From contig NZ_JAJLRA010000002.1 of the NCBI RefSeq assembly GCF_020991365.1, positions 248,001-312,000 on the forward strand: 64,000 nt of DNA, read 5' to 3'. The stretch comes from Streptacidiphilus sp. ASG 303. GTDB lineage: Bacteria > Actinomycetota > Actinomycetes > Streptomycetales > Streptomycetaceae. The notes beneath the pieces were generated by a model. The model worked only from the letters and a program-made list of their open reading frames with translations, was not told the DNA's origin and did no database searches. Position numbers and translations under genes: made by a program. This document shows positions 1-8,327 of the stretch, piece after piece. Numbering within the stretch: position 1 is the first letter of the stretch; every line of letters starts with the position of its first letter.

Positions 1-391
1 GGACACGGCGGAGGCGCTGCGGCGGCTGCTGCCCTGGGCCGGCGGGGAGGCACTGCGCCTCGATCAGCTGGCGCCGGAACGGATCGAGGTGCCCAGCGGG
101 TCGCGGATCCGGGTGGACTACTCCGGGGAGCGGCCGGTGCTGGCGGTGAAGCTGCAGGAGCTCTTCGGATGGGCCGCCGCCCCCGCACTGGCGGGCGGCC
201 GGGTGCCGCTCACCGTGCACCTGCTCTCCCCCGCCGGACGGCCGGCGGCGGTCACCGGCGACCTGGCGTCCTTCTGGCGGGACGGCTACCGAGCGGTCCG
301 CGCCGAGCTGCGCGGCCGCTACCCGCGCCATCCGTGGCCGGAGGACCCGTCCACCGCCGCGCCGACCCGGCGCACCAACCCCCGCCGGTAG
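1..391 (+). CDS. hrpB: ATP-dependent helicase HrpB, 3' end only
   Basis: The open frame runs in from the left edge (first full codon at base 2) and ends at TAG 389-391, so only about 129 C-terminal residues are present. They resemble the HrpB C-terminal region: a segment beginning RLDQLAPERIEVPSGS, then VKLQELFGW, VPLTVHLLSPAGRP and a terminal ELRGRYPRHPWPEDP. HrpB proteins are DExH-box helicases of poorly defined RNA-related role. The helicase motifs lie outside the window, so the call rests on the tail alone. The gene converges on polA, with a strong hairpin between them. The last roughly 15 residues are low-complexity Pro/Thr/Arg. Confidence 0.85.
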   Translation, partial: DTAEALRRLLPWAGGEALRLDQLAPERIEVPSGSRIRVDYSGERPVLAVKLQELFGWAAAPALAGGRVPLTVHLLSPAGRPAAVTGDLASFWRDGYRAVRAELRGRYPRHPWPEDPSTAAPTRRTNPRR

Positions 392-470
392 GCCGGGCCG
401 GTCCGGTCCAGGGCGGGGCGGACGGGCACCGCAGCGGCACCGCACCGGCACCGGCAGCGGGTGGCCGTGC

Positions 471-514
471 CCCGGGGGCGGGCGGGCACCCCACGGCGTC
501 CGCCCGCCCCCGGG
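471..514. terminator. Bidirectional terminator between hrpB and polA
   Basis: Perfect 15-bp GC stem (471-485 with 500-514) and a 14-nt loop, lying between two convergent stop codons. There is no T-tract, as is usual for high-GC actinobacterial terminators. It probably serves both genes. Confidence 0.75.
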
Positions 515-522
515 AGCGCGGC

Positions 523-3279
523 TCAGTGCGCGGCGTCCTCCCAGTTCGGCCCGACGCCGACGGAGACGTCCAGCGGCGCCCGCAGCGGGTAGGCGGCGGC
601 CATCTCGCGGCGCACCACCTCCTCCACGCGCTCCCGCTCGCCCGGGGCCAGCTCCAGCACGATCTCGTCGTGCACCTGGAGCAGCATCCGGGAGCGGAGC
701 TGCTCCTTGGCCAGCCCCTCGTTGACCCGCAGCATGGCGATCTTGACGATGTCCGCGGCCGAGCCCTGGATCGGGGCGTTGAGCGCCATCCGCTCGGCCA
801 TCTCCCGGCGCTGCCGGTTGTCGCTGGTGAGGTCGGGCAGGTACCGGCGGCGGCCGAGCACGGTCTCGGTGTACCCGGTGACGCGGGCCTCCTCGACGAC
901 GCGGCGCAGGTAGTCCCGCACGCCGCCGAACCGCTCGAAGTAGTTCTCCATCAGCCGCCGGGCCTCGGCGGCGTCGATGCCGAGCTGCTGGGAGAGGCCG
1001 AACGCGGAGAGGCCGTAGGCCAGTCCGTAGGACATCGCCTTGATCTTGCGGCGCATCTCGGCGTCGACGGCGTCCTTGTCCACCTCGAAGACCTGGGAGG
1101 CGACGGTGGTGTGCAGGTCCTCGCCGGAGGTGAACGCCTCGATCAGCGCCTCGTCCTCCGACAGGTGGGCCATGATCCGCAGCTCGATCTGGGAGTAGTC
1201 CGCCGTCATGAGCGAGTCGTAGCCCTCGCCGACGACGAAGGCGCGGCGGATGGAGCGTCCCTCCTCGGTGCGCACCGGGATGTTCTGCAGGTTGGGGTCC
1301 TGCGAGGAGAGGCGGCCGGTGGCGGCGACCATCTGGTTGAAGGTGGTGTGGATCCGCCCGTCGTCCGCGACGGTCTTCACCAGGCCCTCGACGGTGGTGC
1401 GCAGCTTGGCCTGGTCGCGGTGGCGCAGCAGCACCACCGGCAGCGGGTGGTCGGTCTGCGCCGCGAGCCACAGCAGGGCGTCGGCGTCGGTGGTGTACCC
1501 GGTCTTGATCTTCTTGGTCCTCGGCAGCGCCAGCTCGCCGAAGAGGATCTCCTGGAGCTGCTTGGGCGATCCCAGGTTGAAGGGGTGTCCGACGGAGGCG
1601 TGGGCCTCCTCCACGGCCTGCTGCACGGCAGCGGCGAACCGCTCCTCCAGCGAGGAGAGCCAGGCCCGGTCGGCGGCGATGCCGGTGCGCTCCATGCGGG
1701 CCAGCAGGGCGGACAGCGGCAGCTCCACGTCGCGCATCAGCTCGACCGCGCCGTCCTTGGCCAGGCGCGCCTCGAAGACCTCGGCGAGGTCCAGCACCGT
1801 GCGGGCCTGCACCATGAGCGCCTGCGCGGCGGCCTCCGCGTCGTCCTCGCCGTCCCCGGAGGTGTCGAAGGACAGCTGGCCGCTCTCGGTCTCGGCCGCC
1901 GGCTGCAGGGAGCGGCCGAGGTACTCCTCGGCGAGCCCCTCCAGGGCGAAGGAGCGGCGGCCCGGCTTCTCCAGGTAGGCGGCGAGCGCCGAGTCGGCGG
2001 TGACGCCCGCGACCTCCCAGCCGTGCTCGGCGCAGGCCCGCATGACGTGCTTGGCGATGTGCAGGGCCTTGGGCCGCGAGGCGTCCGCGAGCCAGGACGC
2101 GAACGCCCGCTCGTCCTCCTCCGCGAGCTGCGCCGGGTCGAACCAGCCCGCCGGCCCGTCGGCGGTGGCCAGCGCGACCTCCCGCACCCGGCCGGCGCCC
2201 AGCGCCCACTCGTGCACGGTCGCCATGCCGACGCGGTCCCCGCCGGCGGCGTGCTCGGCGATCCAGGACGCGACCGCGCCGGGTGCGGCGAGCACCGCGC
2301 CGTCCACGTCGACGCCCGGGCCGGCCGCGGCCTCGGCCTCCTCGGCGCCGGCGGCGGGGTCGACGGCGAGGAGCCGCTCGCGGAAGTTGGGGTTGCGGAA
2401 CTCCAGCGTCTCCAGGAGCACCCCCACCGCGTCCCGGTCGTAGGGGGCGCGCTCCAGGTCGGCGACGCCCAGCGGCAGCTCCACGTCGCGGACCAGCTCG
2501 GTCAGCTCGCGGTTGCGCCGCACCGACTCCAGGTGCTCGCGCAGCTTCTCGCCGATCTTGCCCTTGACCTCGTCGACCCGGTCGACCAGCGCCTCGAACG
2601 AGCCGAACTGGTTGATCCACTTGGCGGCGGTCTTCTCCCCGACGCCGGGGATGCCGGGCAGGTTGTCCGACGGGTCGCCGCGCAGCGCCGCGAGGTCCGG
2701 GTACTGCACGGGCGTGACGCCGTACTTCTCCGCGACCTTCTCCGGGGTGTAGCGGGTCAGCTCGGAGACGCCCTTGGTCGGGTACAGCACCGTCACGCGG
2801 TCCGAGACCAGCTGCAGCGCGTCCCGGTCGCCGGTGACGATCAGCACGTCGAAGTCCTCGGCGGACGCCGCCGTGGCCAGGGTCGCGATGACGTCGTCGG
2901 CCTCGAAGCCCTCCAGCGCCATCCGGGGCAGCCGCATCGCGTCCAGCAGCTCGCCGATCAGGCCCACCTGGCTGCGGAACTCGTCGGGGGCGGACGAGCG
3001 GTTCGCCTTGTACTCGGGGAACCGCTCGGAGCGGAAGGTCTGCCGCGACACGTCGAACGCCACCGCCGCGTGCGTCGGAGCCTCGTCGCGCAGCGTGTTG
3101 GCCAGCATCGACGCGAAGCCGTACACCGCGTTGGTGGACTGGCCCGTGGTGGTGGTGAAGTTCTCCACCGGCAGCGCGTAGAACGCCCGGTAGGCCAGCG
3201 AATGTCCGTCCAGGAGCATCAGGCGGGGACGCCCGCCCCGGCCGCCCGCCCCGCTGTGCGCCGTGCTCTGACCCGCCAC
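523..3279 (-). CDS. polA: DNA polymerase I
   Basis: Gap-filling and repair polymerase that removes Okazaki-fragment primers. From the GTG at 3279 it is 918 aa, normal for Streptomyces. The N-terminal 5'-nuclease domain (about residues 20-310) opens with LMLLDGHSLAYRAF. A middle 3'-5' exonuclease-like domain (about 330-520) seems to lack the usual catalytic acidic motifs, as in other actinobacteria. The C-terminal polymerase domain has motif A (TADYSQIELRIMAH), motif B (RRKIKAMSYGLAYG) and motif C (LLQVHDEIVLE). The frame stays open a further 400 bases upstream, into the neighbouring gene. GTG 3279 was chosen because a GGACGG-type ribosome site lies just before it and the family length fits. 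It is divergent from the thioesterase gene. Confidence 0.97.
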   Translation of the reverse strand: MAGQSTAHSGAGGRGGRPRLMLLDGHSLAYRAFYALPVENFTTTTGQSTNAVYGFASMLANTLRDEAPTHAAVAFDVSRQTFRSERFPEYKANRSSAPDEFRSQVGLIGELLDAMRLPRMALEGFEADDVIATLATAASAEDFDVLIVTGDRDALQLVSDRVTVLYPTKGVSELTRYTPEKVAEKYGVTPVQYPDLAALRGDPSDNLPGIPGVGEKTAAKWINQFGSFEALVDRVDEVKGKIGEKLREHLESVRRNRELTELVRDVELPLGVADLERAPYDRDAVGVLLETLEFRNPNFRERLLAVDPAAGAEEAEAAAGPGVDVDGAVLAAPGAVASWIAEHAAGGDRVGMATVHEWALGAGRVREVALATADGPAGWFDPAQLAEEDERAFASWLADASRPKALHIAKHVMRACAEHGWEVAGVTADSALAAYLEKPGRRSFALEGLAEEYLGRSLQPAAETESGQLSFDTSGDGEDDAEAAAQALMVQARTVLDLAEVFEARLAKDGAVELMRDVELPLSALLARMERTGIAADRAWLSSLEERFAAAVQQAVEEAHASVGHPFNLGSPKQLQEILFGELALPRTKKIKTGYTTDADALLWLAAQTDHPLPVVLLRHRDQAKLRTTVEGLVKTVADDGRIHTTFNQMVAATGRLSSQDPNLQNIPVRTEEGRSIRRAFVVGEGYDSLMTADYSQIELRIMAHLSEDEALIEAFTSGEDLHTTVASQVFEVDKDAVDAEMRRKIKAMSYGLAYGLSAFGLSQQLGIDAAEARRLMENYFERFGGVRDYLRRVVEEARVTGYTETVLGRRRYLPDLTSDNRQRREMAERMALNAPIQGSAADIVKIAMLRVNEGLAKEQLRSRMLLQVHDEIVLELAPGERERVEEVVRREMAAAYPLRAPLDVSVGVGPNWEDAAH

Positions 3280-3405
3280 GTGTCCCGTCCGTCCTGCCGA
3301 CTGCCCTGACACCCGAATCCTAGGGGGCGCCACCGACAACGGACGCGGAGCGGCGGGGCGGCGGGCCCGTCCGGGGCCCCTCCCGGCCGCCCCCCGCGCC
3401 GGAAG

Positions 3406-3411
3406 TACGAT
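3406..3411 (+). promoter_or_regulatory. Possible -10 element for the thioesterase gene
   Basis: TACGAT fits TANNNT and lies about 52 bases before the start codon. No convincing -35 is seen at 17-18 nt, so this is tentative. Confidence 0.3.
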
Positions 3412-3463
3412 CACCAGCAGCCAGCCCCGGCCCACCGGGACGACGACGTCTGCAGGGAGCACC

Positions 3464-3970
3464 ATGGCCGAGTCCGCCGCCACAGCCGCCGCCACGGGTA
3501 CGTCCGCCGGGCCGGACGGCCCGGAGAACGCGCCCCACCTCGACATCCCCCAGGACGTGATCGACCACTTCGCCCGCCTCGGCGTCGACCCGGCCACGTT
3601 CTCCGGGGGCGACCTCGGCCGCCGCATGGGCATCCGCGTCGTGGAGGCCTCCCCCGAGCGGGTCGTCGGCACCATGCCGGTGGACGGCAACCGCCAGCCC
3701 TACGGGCTGCTGCACGGCGGCGCCTCGGCCGCGCTCGCCGAGACCCTCGGCTCCGTCGGCGCCATGCTGCACGCCGGGCCCGGCCGCTACGCCGTCGGCG
3801 TCGACCTCAACGCCACCCACCACCGCTCGGCGACCTCCGGCATCGTCACCGGCGTCGCCACCGCCGTGTACCGCGGCCGCACCGCCGCCACCTACGAGAT
3901 CGCCGTCACCGACGACCAGGGCCGGCGCATCACCAGCTGCCGCCTGACCTGCATGCTGCGCGACACCTGA
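3464..3970 (+). CDS. PaaI-family hotdog thioesterase
   Basis: A 168-aa protein with a single hotdog domain (about residues 40-168), expected to hydrolyse acyl-CoA thioesters, probably aryl- or phenylacetyl-type. The motif YGLLHGGASAALAET matches the PaaI/4HBT signature HGG..A..A.E, where the acidic residue is catalytic. The domain continues with AVGVDLNATHHRSA and the closing strand RITSCRLTCMLRDT. The first 30 residues are Ala/Thr-rich and probably disordered. ATG 3464 has GGGAG a few bases upstream. The gene is monocistronic: divergent from polA and convergent with the anti-sigma gene. The physiological substrate cannot be read from sequence. Confidence 0.88.
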   Translation: MAESAATAAATGTSAGPDGPENAPHLDIPQDVIDHFARLGVDPATFSGGDLGRRMGIRVVEASPERVVGTMPVDGNRQPYGLLHGGASAALAETLGSVGAMLHAGPGRYAVGVDLNATHHRSATSGIVTGVATAVYRGRTAATYEIAVTDDQGRRITSCRLTCMLRDT

Positions 3971-3988
3971 GCCGCCGGGAACGCGTGC

Positions 3989-4016
3989 GGCCCGCGCCCC
4001 CCGGGGGGCGCGGGCC
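3989..4016. terminator. Palindromic terminator after the thioesterase gene
   Basis: A perfect 28-bp palindrome (14 bp per arm, no spacer) between the convergent thioesterase and anti-sigma genes. The innermost pairs would open to form the loop. Confidence 0.7.
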
Positions 4017-4035
4017 GGCCGGCACGCGGCGGGGC

Positions 4036-4947
4036 TCAGCTCGACAGCGGGCCCCGCACGACGCTGTCGCCCGAGTGCGCCGGGCTGCCGTTGTACGGCT
4101 GCACCGAGACATCGACCACGGAGTACTCGTGCAGGTCGACGTTGTCCGGCACGGTCAGCCGCGCCGAGCCGTCCGGCCCGAGGGTCCCGATCGCGATGAG
4201 CTTGCGGTGCGACGGGTCCATCAGCCACACCTCGAAGTACCCGGACGTGGCGGGCAGCCCCTTGACGCTGACCTCCAGCGAGCGGGACCCCGCCGGCACC
4301 CGGTCCAGCTGGGCCGTGCCGTCGGCGCGGGCGACCGCGACCGGCTGCAGGGACGCCTTCGCGGTGACCTGCGTGCCGGGCGTCTCCCCGCCCGTGGCGG
4401 CCAGGGTCGCGCCGACGCCGGCCACCGCACCCAGCAGGGCCGCGCAGGCCGCCAGCGCCCAGCGGGGCATCCGGCGCCGGCGGCGCACGCCCAGGGGCGC
4501 CGCACCGTGCGGCATAACGCCGTGCGGCGTCACGCCGTTCGGCACCGCGCCGCCGGGACCGGCGGGCGGCGCACCGTTCCGCAGGTGCTCCGGGGACCTC
4601 GCCGCCGACCCGTTCACCGGCCCCGGCCGGACCGGCGCCGGGTCCGGGAGGGCGGGCGCGGCCGCGCCGTCGGAGCCGACCGGCCCCGTCGGGCGCGCGG
4701 GCGGCGGCGGGGTGCCGGCCCCGCTGTCCTGCAGGCGCAGCTCGCCGGCGATCGCCGCCCACACCCGGTCGGGCGGTGCGGCCGGCAGGTCCTCGTCGGT
4801 CGCGGTGCGGGCCGCCCCCACGACGCGGGTCAGGGACTCCAGTTCCTCGCTGCAGAGCGGGCAGTGCGCGAGATGGTCGGCATCCGGGGCGGGAGCCGGC
4901 TCGCCCAGGGCGACCAGGGCGAGAACGTCAGCGTCACAGTGCTCCAC
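4036..4947 (-). CDS. Zinc-binding anti-sigma factor (RskA-like)
   Basis: A 303-aa membrane anti-sigma factor, expected to hold the neighbouring ECF sigma factor until a signal releases it. The N-terminal cytoplasmic part carries a ZAS zinc motif H-x3-C-x2-C (H25, C29, C32). A Pro/Ala-rich linker follows, then one membrane segment (about residues 165-190, after the basic RRRRRMPRW), and an extracytoplasmic RskA-type C-terminal domain (about 200-303) with SLEVSVKGLPATSGYFEVW. The ATG at 4947 lies inside the sigma gene, a 14-base overlap that implies translational coupling. Regulated proteolysis is known for this family; the protease is not encoded here. Confidence 0.9.
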   Translation of the reverse strand: MEHCDADVLALVALGEPAPAPDADHLAHCPLCSEELESLTRVVGAARTATDEDLPAAPPDRVWAAIAGELRLQDSGAGTPPPPARPTGPVGSDGAAAPALPDPAPVRPGPVNGSAARSPEHLRNGAPPAGPGGAVPNGVTPHGVMPHGAAPLGVRRRRRMPRWALAACAALLGAVAGVGATLAATGGETPGTQVTAKASLQPVAVARADGTAQLDRVPAGSRSLEVSVKGLPATSGYFEVWLMDPSHRKLIAIGTLGPDGSARLTVPDNVDLHEYSVVDVSVQPYNGSPAHSGDSVVRGPLSS

Positions 4948-5530
4948 CGTCCACCTCCAATCTGCGTCGCAGCCGCTGCAGCCCCCTGCGGATGTGGCTC
5001 TTGACCGTCCCCAGCGGAAGGCCCGTGCGCTGGGCTATCTGAGCCTGGGTGAGGTCATCGTAGAAGGCCATCCGCAGGAGCTGCTGCTGCGGTTCGGGGA
5101 GCGTCGTCAGCTCGTCGGCCACCAGGACGCGGTCGACCGCCGCCTCCGGCGACACGGGGCCGGGCGCGTGCGCCGCGGCCTCGGTCGCGGAGGCGACGCT
5201 GCGGTCGCGGCGGGACCGGGCGGCCAGGGCGTCGGCGATCTTGTGGCGGGTGATGCCCACCAGCCAGCCCGCGAGCGTCCCCGACGCGGCACTGTAGGTG
5301 CCGCGGCCGCGCCAGGCGCTCACGAACACGGTCTGGGTCACGTCCTCCGCCTCGGCGGGGTCGCCCAGGGAGCGCACGGCCAGCGTGTGGACCAGCGGCC
5401 CCCACCGGCGGTACGCCTCCACGAGCGCGGAATCCTCGCCGCGGGCGAAGCCCGCCGCGATCTCCTCGTCGGTGAGTGTGGGCACGCCCGCCACACTAGC
5501 GCTCAGTACGCCTGTTGCGCCCCAGGTCAT
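4934..5530 (-). CDS. ECF RNA polymerase sigma factor (SigK/ECF19-like)
   Basis: A 198-aa group IV sigma factor with region 2 (about residues 40-110: ALVEAYRRWGPLVHTLAVR, then DVTQTVFVSAWRG) and region 4 (about 135-190: LPEPQQQLLRMAFYDDLTQ, then GLPLGTVKSHIRRGLQRLR as the -35 binding helix). It starts at ATG 5530, one base after the sortase stop (TGAGATG), with GGGAG inside the sortase 3' end as ribosome site. It overlaps the anti-sigma gene downstream. The pairing with an RskA-type regulator suggests a SigK/ECF19 relative; that subgroup is inferred. Likely targets are envelope genes, possibly this cluster itself. Confidence 0.92.
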   Translation of the reverse strand: MTWGATGVLSASVAGVPTLTDEEIAAGFARGEDSALVEAYRRWGPLVHTLAVRSLGDPAEAEDVTQTVFVSAWRGRGTYSAASGTLAGWLVGITRHKIADALAARSRRDRSVASATEAAAHAPGPVSPEAAVDRVLVADELTTLPEPQQQLLRMAFYDDLTQAQIAQRTGLPLGTVKSHIRRGLQRLRRRLEVDGGAL

Positions 5531-5531
5531 C

Positions 5532-6230
5532 TCAGACTCCCGTGCGGACCGCGGTGACGACCAGGTTGCGCAGGTAGCCGCCGCGCGCCGGGTCGAAGGG
5601 TGCCGTGCAGGTGATCAGGGTCAGCACCGGGGGGCCGTCCCGGCGGAACAGCCGTGCCAGCGGCACCGCGGCCTTGTCGTAGCTGCGGCGGGACACCACC
5701 CGGTAGGCCAGGGTCCGGCGGTCGGCGAGCGCCACCGTGACGCGGTCGCCCTCCCGCACCGACCCGAGCGCCGCGAGGACGCCGAGGCCCTGGGTACGGG
5801 AGTCGACGTGCCCGACGACCACCGCCGAACCGGCCGCCGCACCGGGCGCCGCACCGAACCGGTACCAGCCGACGTGCTCCGCGTTCCCGGGCACGGCGAC
5901 CTGCCCGTCCCGGCCGACGCCGACCGCCTCCACCGGGGCGCGCACGCCCAGCCGCGGGATGGCCAGCACCAGCGGGCGCGGCGGGTCGGCGGCGGGCGGC
6001 GGGGCCTCGGAGACCCGCACCGGGAACCGCCCGGCCGGCGCCGCGGGCGCGGCCGGCGAGGCAGGCGCCGTGCGCTGCGGCGGGGCGGGGCGCCCGGCCG
6101 CGGCCGGGGCAGGGCCGAAGTCCGCCGGAGCGCCGGGCCGGTCCAGCGCGATCACCGCCGCGACCGCCGCGACCACGGCCAGGCACACCGCCAGGACGGC
6201 CAGGTGGAGCCGTCTGCGCCGGTCACGCAC
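5532..6230 (-). CDS. Class F sortase
   Basis: A 232-aa membrane-anchored cysteine transpeptidase. One N-terminal membrane helix (about residues 9-29) is followed by a Pro/Ala linker and the sortase beta-barrel (about 85-232). The catalytic triad is visible: H141 in VVVGHVDS, C208 in LTLITCTAPFD and R221 in GGYLRN. Sortases attach exported proteins to peptidoglycan, and class F is the actinobacterial type. A strong GGGAGGAGG site precedes ATG 6230. It lies between the DUF4397 gene and the sigma gene on the same strand. The DUF4397 protein is the obvious candidate client, although it has no LPxTG-type motif. Confidence 0.92.
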   Translation of the reverse strand: MRDRRRRLHLAVLAVCLAVVAAVAAVIALDRPGAPADFGPAPAAAGRPAPPQRTAPASPAAPAAPAGRFPVRVSEAPPPAADPPRPLVLAIPRLGVRAPVEAVGVGRDGQVAVPGNAEHVGWYRFGAAPGAAAGSAVVVGHVDSRTQGLGVLAALGSVREGDRVTVALADRRTLAYRVVSRRSYDKAAVPLARLFRRDGPPVLTLITCTAPFDPARGGYLRNLVVTAVRTGV

Positions 6231-6398
6231 CGCACCCTCCTCCCGTTGCCGTGCACCTCGGACCTCCCGAGCGGACCGGTCCCGCCGGGCGCACCGGGGC
6301 GGACCGCCCCCGGCGCCCGGCGGCGTCCGGCCGCCGGGCCCGCCGGGGCGTCACCCCGGAGGGCCCGGCCGCCACCGGCCGCACCGCCACCGCCACCG

Positions 6399-7229
6399 TC
6401 ACCGGCGGCCGGCGGCCAGCCGGCGCCCGGCCAGGAGCGCACCCGCCGCCGCCACGCCGCCCACCGCGTACAGCCACACCGGCTGCCCGCCGCTGTCCAC
6501 CAGGCCCGCCTGGCCCGCGTTGACACCGCCGGGCGCGGAGTCCATGCCGGTGAGCGTCTGGACCTTCAGCGCCAGGTTCTTGTCCGCGGCGCTGCCCCAG
6601 GCGTAGACGACCGTGTTGCTGCCCTCGGCCAGCTTCAGCGAGGCCGGGCCGATCGCGACCTTGTCCGTGCCCGCGAGGACGACGTCCGCGTTCACCGTGC
6701 CGGCGTCGACGACGGCCGAGGCCTGCTTGGGGTTCTCCAGGTCCTTGAAGACGGGCGTGCCGCCGGCGCGGACGTCGACGGCGGGCGCCGCCGCGACGTG
6801 GCGCACGGTCAGCCGCGCCTTGCCCGCCGGCACCTTCGAGACGTCGTTGACGAACGCGTCCAGGGCCGGCTTGCCGTCGGCCGTCAGGTGGGCGGCGAGG
6901 GTGGCGTTCGCCCCGGCGGGCACGTCGACCTTCTTCTCGATCGCCGGGGTGCCCTTGGGCGACGACCCGGCCTTGAAGATCGTGATGTCGTAGCTGCCGG
7001 CGGGCAGCGGCATCGGGCTGGTCAGCGTGCCCGGCTTGAAGTCCGGGATCAGCTCCTTGCCGTTGGCGTACACGTCGACGATGAGGCCGGGCACCCCGTG
7101 GAAGACGGAGACCATGGCCGTGCCGGAGGAGTCCGCGGCCGGGGCGGCGCCCGCCGGGGCGGCCACGGCGATTCCGAGGCCCGCGGCGGTCGCAGCGGTG
7201 ATGCCGGCCGCAATGAGTCGCTGGTTCAT
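6399..7229 (-). CDS. Secreted DUF4397-domain surface protein with C-terminal membrane helix
   Basis: A 276-aa exported protein of unknown function. A Sec signal peptide (residues 1-28, ending APAGA) precedes a DUF4397 region (about 36-225) with SVFHGVPGLIVDVYANGKE and repeated immunoglobulin-like strands. The C-terminus is a hydrophobic helix (about 248-268, VWLYAVGGVAAAGALLAG) followed by Arg-rich RRLAAGRR. That layout resembles a sortase substrate, but the stretch before the helix (AGQAGLVDSGGQP) has no LPxTG or LAxTG. AAGGGA lies about 12 bases before ATG 7229. It is the first gene of the probable DUF4397-sortase-sigma-anti-sigma unit, with a 168-bp gap to the sortase gene. Confidence 0.85.
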   Translation of the reverse strand: MNQRLIAAGITAATAAGLGIAVAAPAGAAPAADSSGTAMVSVFHGVPGLIVDVYANGKELIPDFKPGTLTSPMPLPAGSYDITIFKAGSSPKGTPAIEKKVDVPAGANATLAAHLTADGKPALDAFVNDVSKVPAGKARLTVRHVAAAPAVDVRAGGTPVFKDLENPKQASAVVDAGTVNADVVLAGTDKVAIGPASLKLAEGSNTVVYAWGSAADKNLALKVQTLTGMDSAPGGVNAGQAGLVDSGGQPVWLYAVGGVAAAGALLAGRRLAAGRR

Positions 7230-7483
7230 CGTCCTGACGTCCCTTCGCTCGTGCTCCCGGGCGGGAGTCCGTGACCAGTGCTTCCGCCACGGCCCGTATC
7301 CGGATGCACCGGAGGCGCGAGGTTTTTTTCGGGAGGTTCTCCAGGACGTTTCTGCGGGGCGTTCCTCCGGGGCGTCCCTCCGGGACCGCTGCGCAGGACG
7401 CGCCGCAGGGCTGTCCTCCCGGGATCCCGGGAGTCCGGGGATCCGGGGATCCGGGGGTCACGGGACGCCGCGGGCCCGCCCGC

Positions 7484-8089
7484 TCAGGACAGCGCCCGCT
7501 CCGCACCCTCCGTCAGCGGCGCCGGGCGCCTCAGCTGCAGCACCCGGCGCGCCGCCTCCCGGCCGCGCGCCGGCGTCCGCGCCCCGGCGGCGTCCCCCAG
7601 CAGCCTGCGCCGCAGCGCCGCCACCGGCACGGCGCGGCGCACCACGACCGGGGCGAAGCCCCAGCGGGCGAAGAACCGGTTGGCGTCCCGCAGGCCCGGG
7701 TGCACGTTCACCGCCACCTGGGAGACCCCCGCCTCCTCCGCGTACGAGGCCGCGGCGGCCAGCAGCGCCCGCCCCACCCCGCCGCGCCGGAAGCCGTCGC
7801 GCACGTGCAGGTAGTCGACGTGCGCCGCCCGCACCCCGTGCAGCGGCGACAGCGGACGGAGCGTCAGATAGGCCATCCCCGCGGCGGCGCCGTCCACCGA
7901 CGCCACCAGGAACCGGGCGTCGGGCGAACCCGCCGCCCGCTCCAGCACCTCGGCCAGGTCCTCCGCCGACGGGCCGGGCAGGCCCCGCGACCAGCGGCCC
8001 AGCAGCCCGTGCACCAGCGCCCAGCCCTCGGCCAGCTCCGGCAGGTCCGCCGGGCGGGCCTCGCGCACCGAGATCACCGTCCGCGCCAC
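7484..8089 (-). CDS. GNAT-family N-acetyltransferase
   Basis: A single GNAT domain (201 aa from GTG 8089) that transfers an acetyl group from acetyl-CoA to an unknown substrate. The acetyl-CoA pyrophosphate loop is seen as VRDGFRRGGVGRALL, preceded by strand beta-4 (AAHVDYLHV) and followed by NVHPGLRDANRFFARWGF, the usual C-terminal motif. ATG 8110 is also open, but GTG 8089 has GGGAGG about ten bases upstream and begins directly before ISVREARPADLPEL, the usual GNAT start. The last 40 residues are Arg/Ala-rich. It stands alone and shows no tie to the sortase cluster beyond direction. Confidence 0.85.
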   Translation of the reverse strand: MARTVISVREARPADLPELAEGWALVHGLLGRWSRGLPGPSAEDLAEVLERAAGSPDARFLVASVDGAAAGMAYLTLRPLSPLHGVRAAHVDYLHVRDGFRRGGVGRALLAAAASYAEEAGVSQVAVNVHPGLRDANRFFARWGFAPVVVRRAVPVAALRRRLLGDAAGARTPARGREAARRVLQLRRPAPLTEGAERALS

Positions 8090-8327
8090 GGCGCACGCAC
8101 CTCCCACCACCGCGCGGGCACGACGACGTGCCCGGACACCGCGCCTCGACCGGCGCGGCCCCGCCCGGCGGCGGCACCGCCCCGGACCAGGTGGAGCGGA
8201 GCGTACGGCACCCGGCCGACGCCGGTACAGCCCCGTCCGCGCCGGCGGCCCCCGGGCCCTCTCCCGGCGGACGGCGGGACCGTTTCACCGTCGGCCGGTC
8301 CGGGCATGCCCCAGCCACGGGAGGGGC

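Noticed and set aside
169-3309. Open frame of 1046 codons opposite polA
   Set aside because: It is the antisense of polA, full of Gly/Arg/Val without family motifs; GC-rich DNA keeps such frames open.
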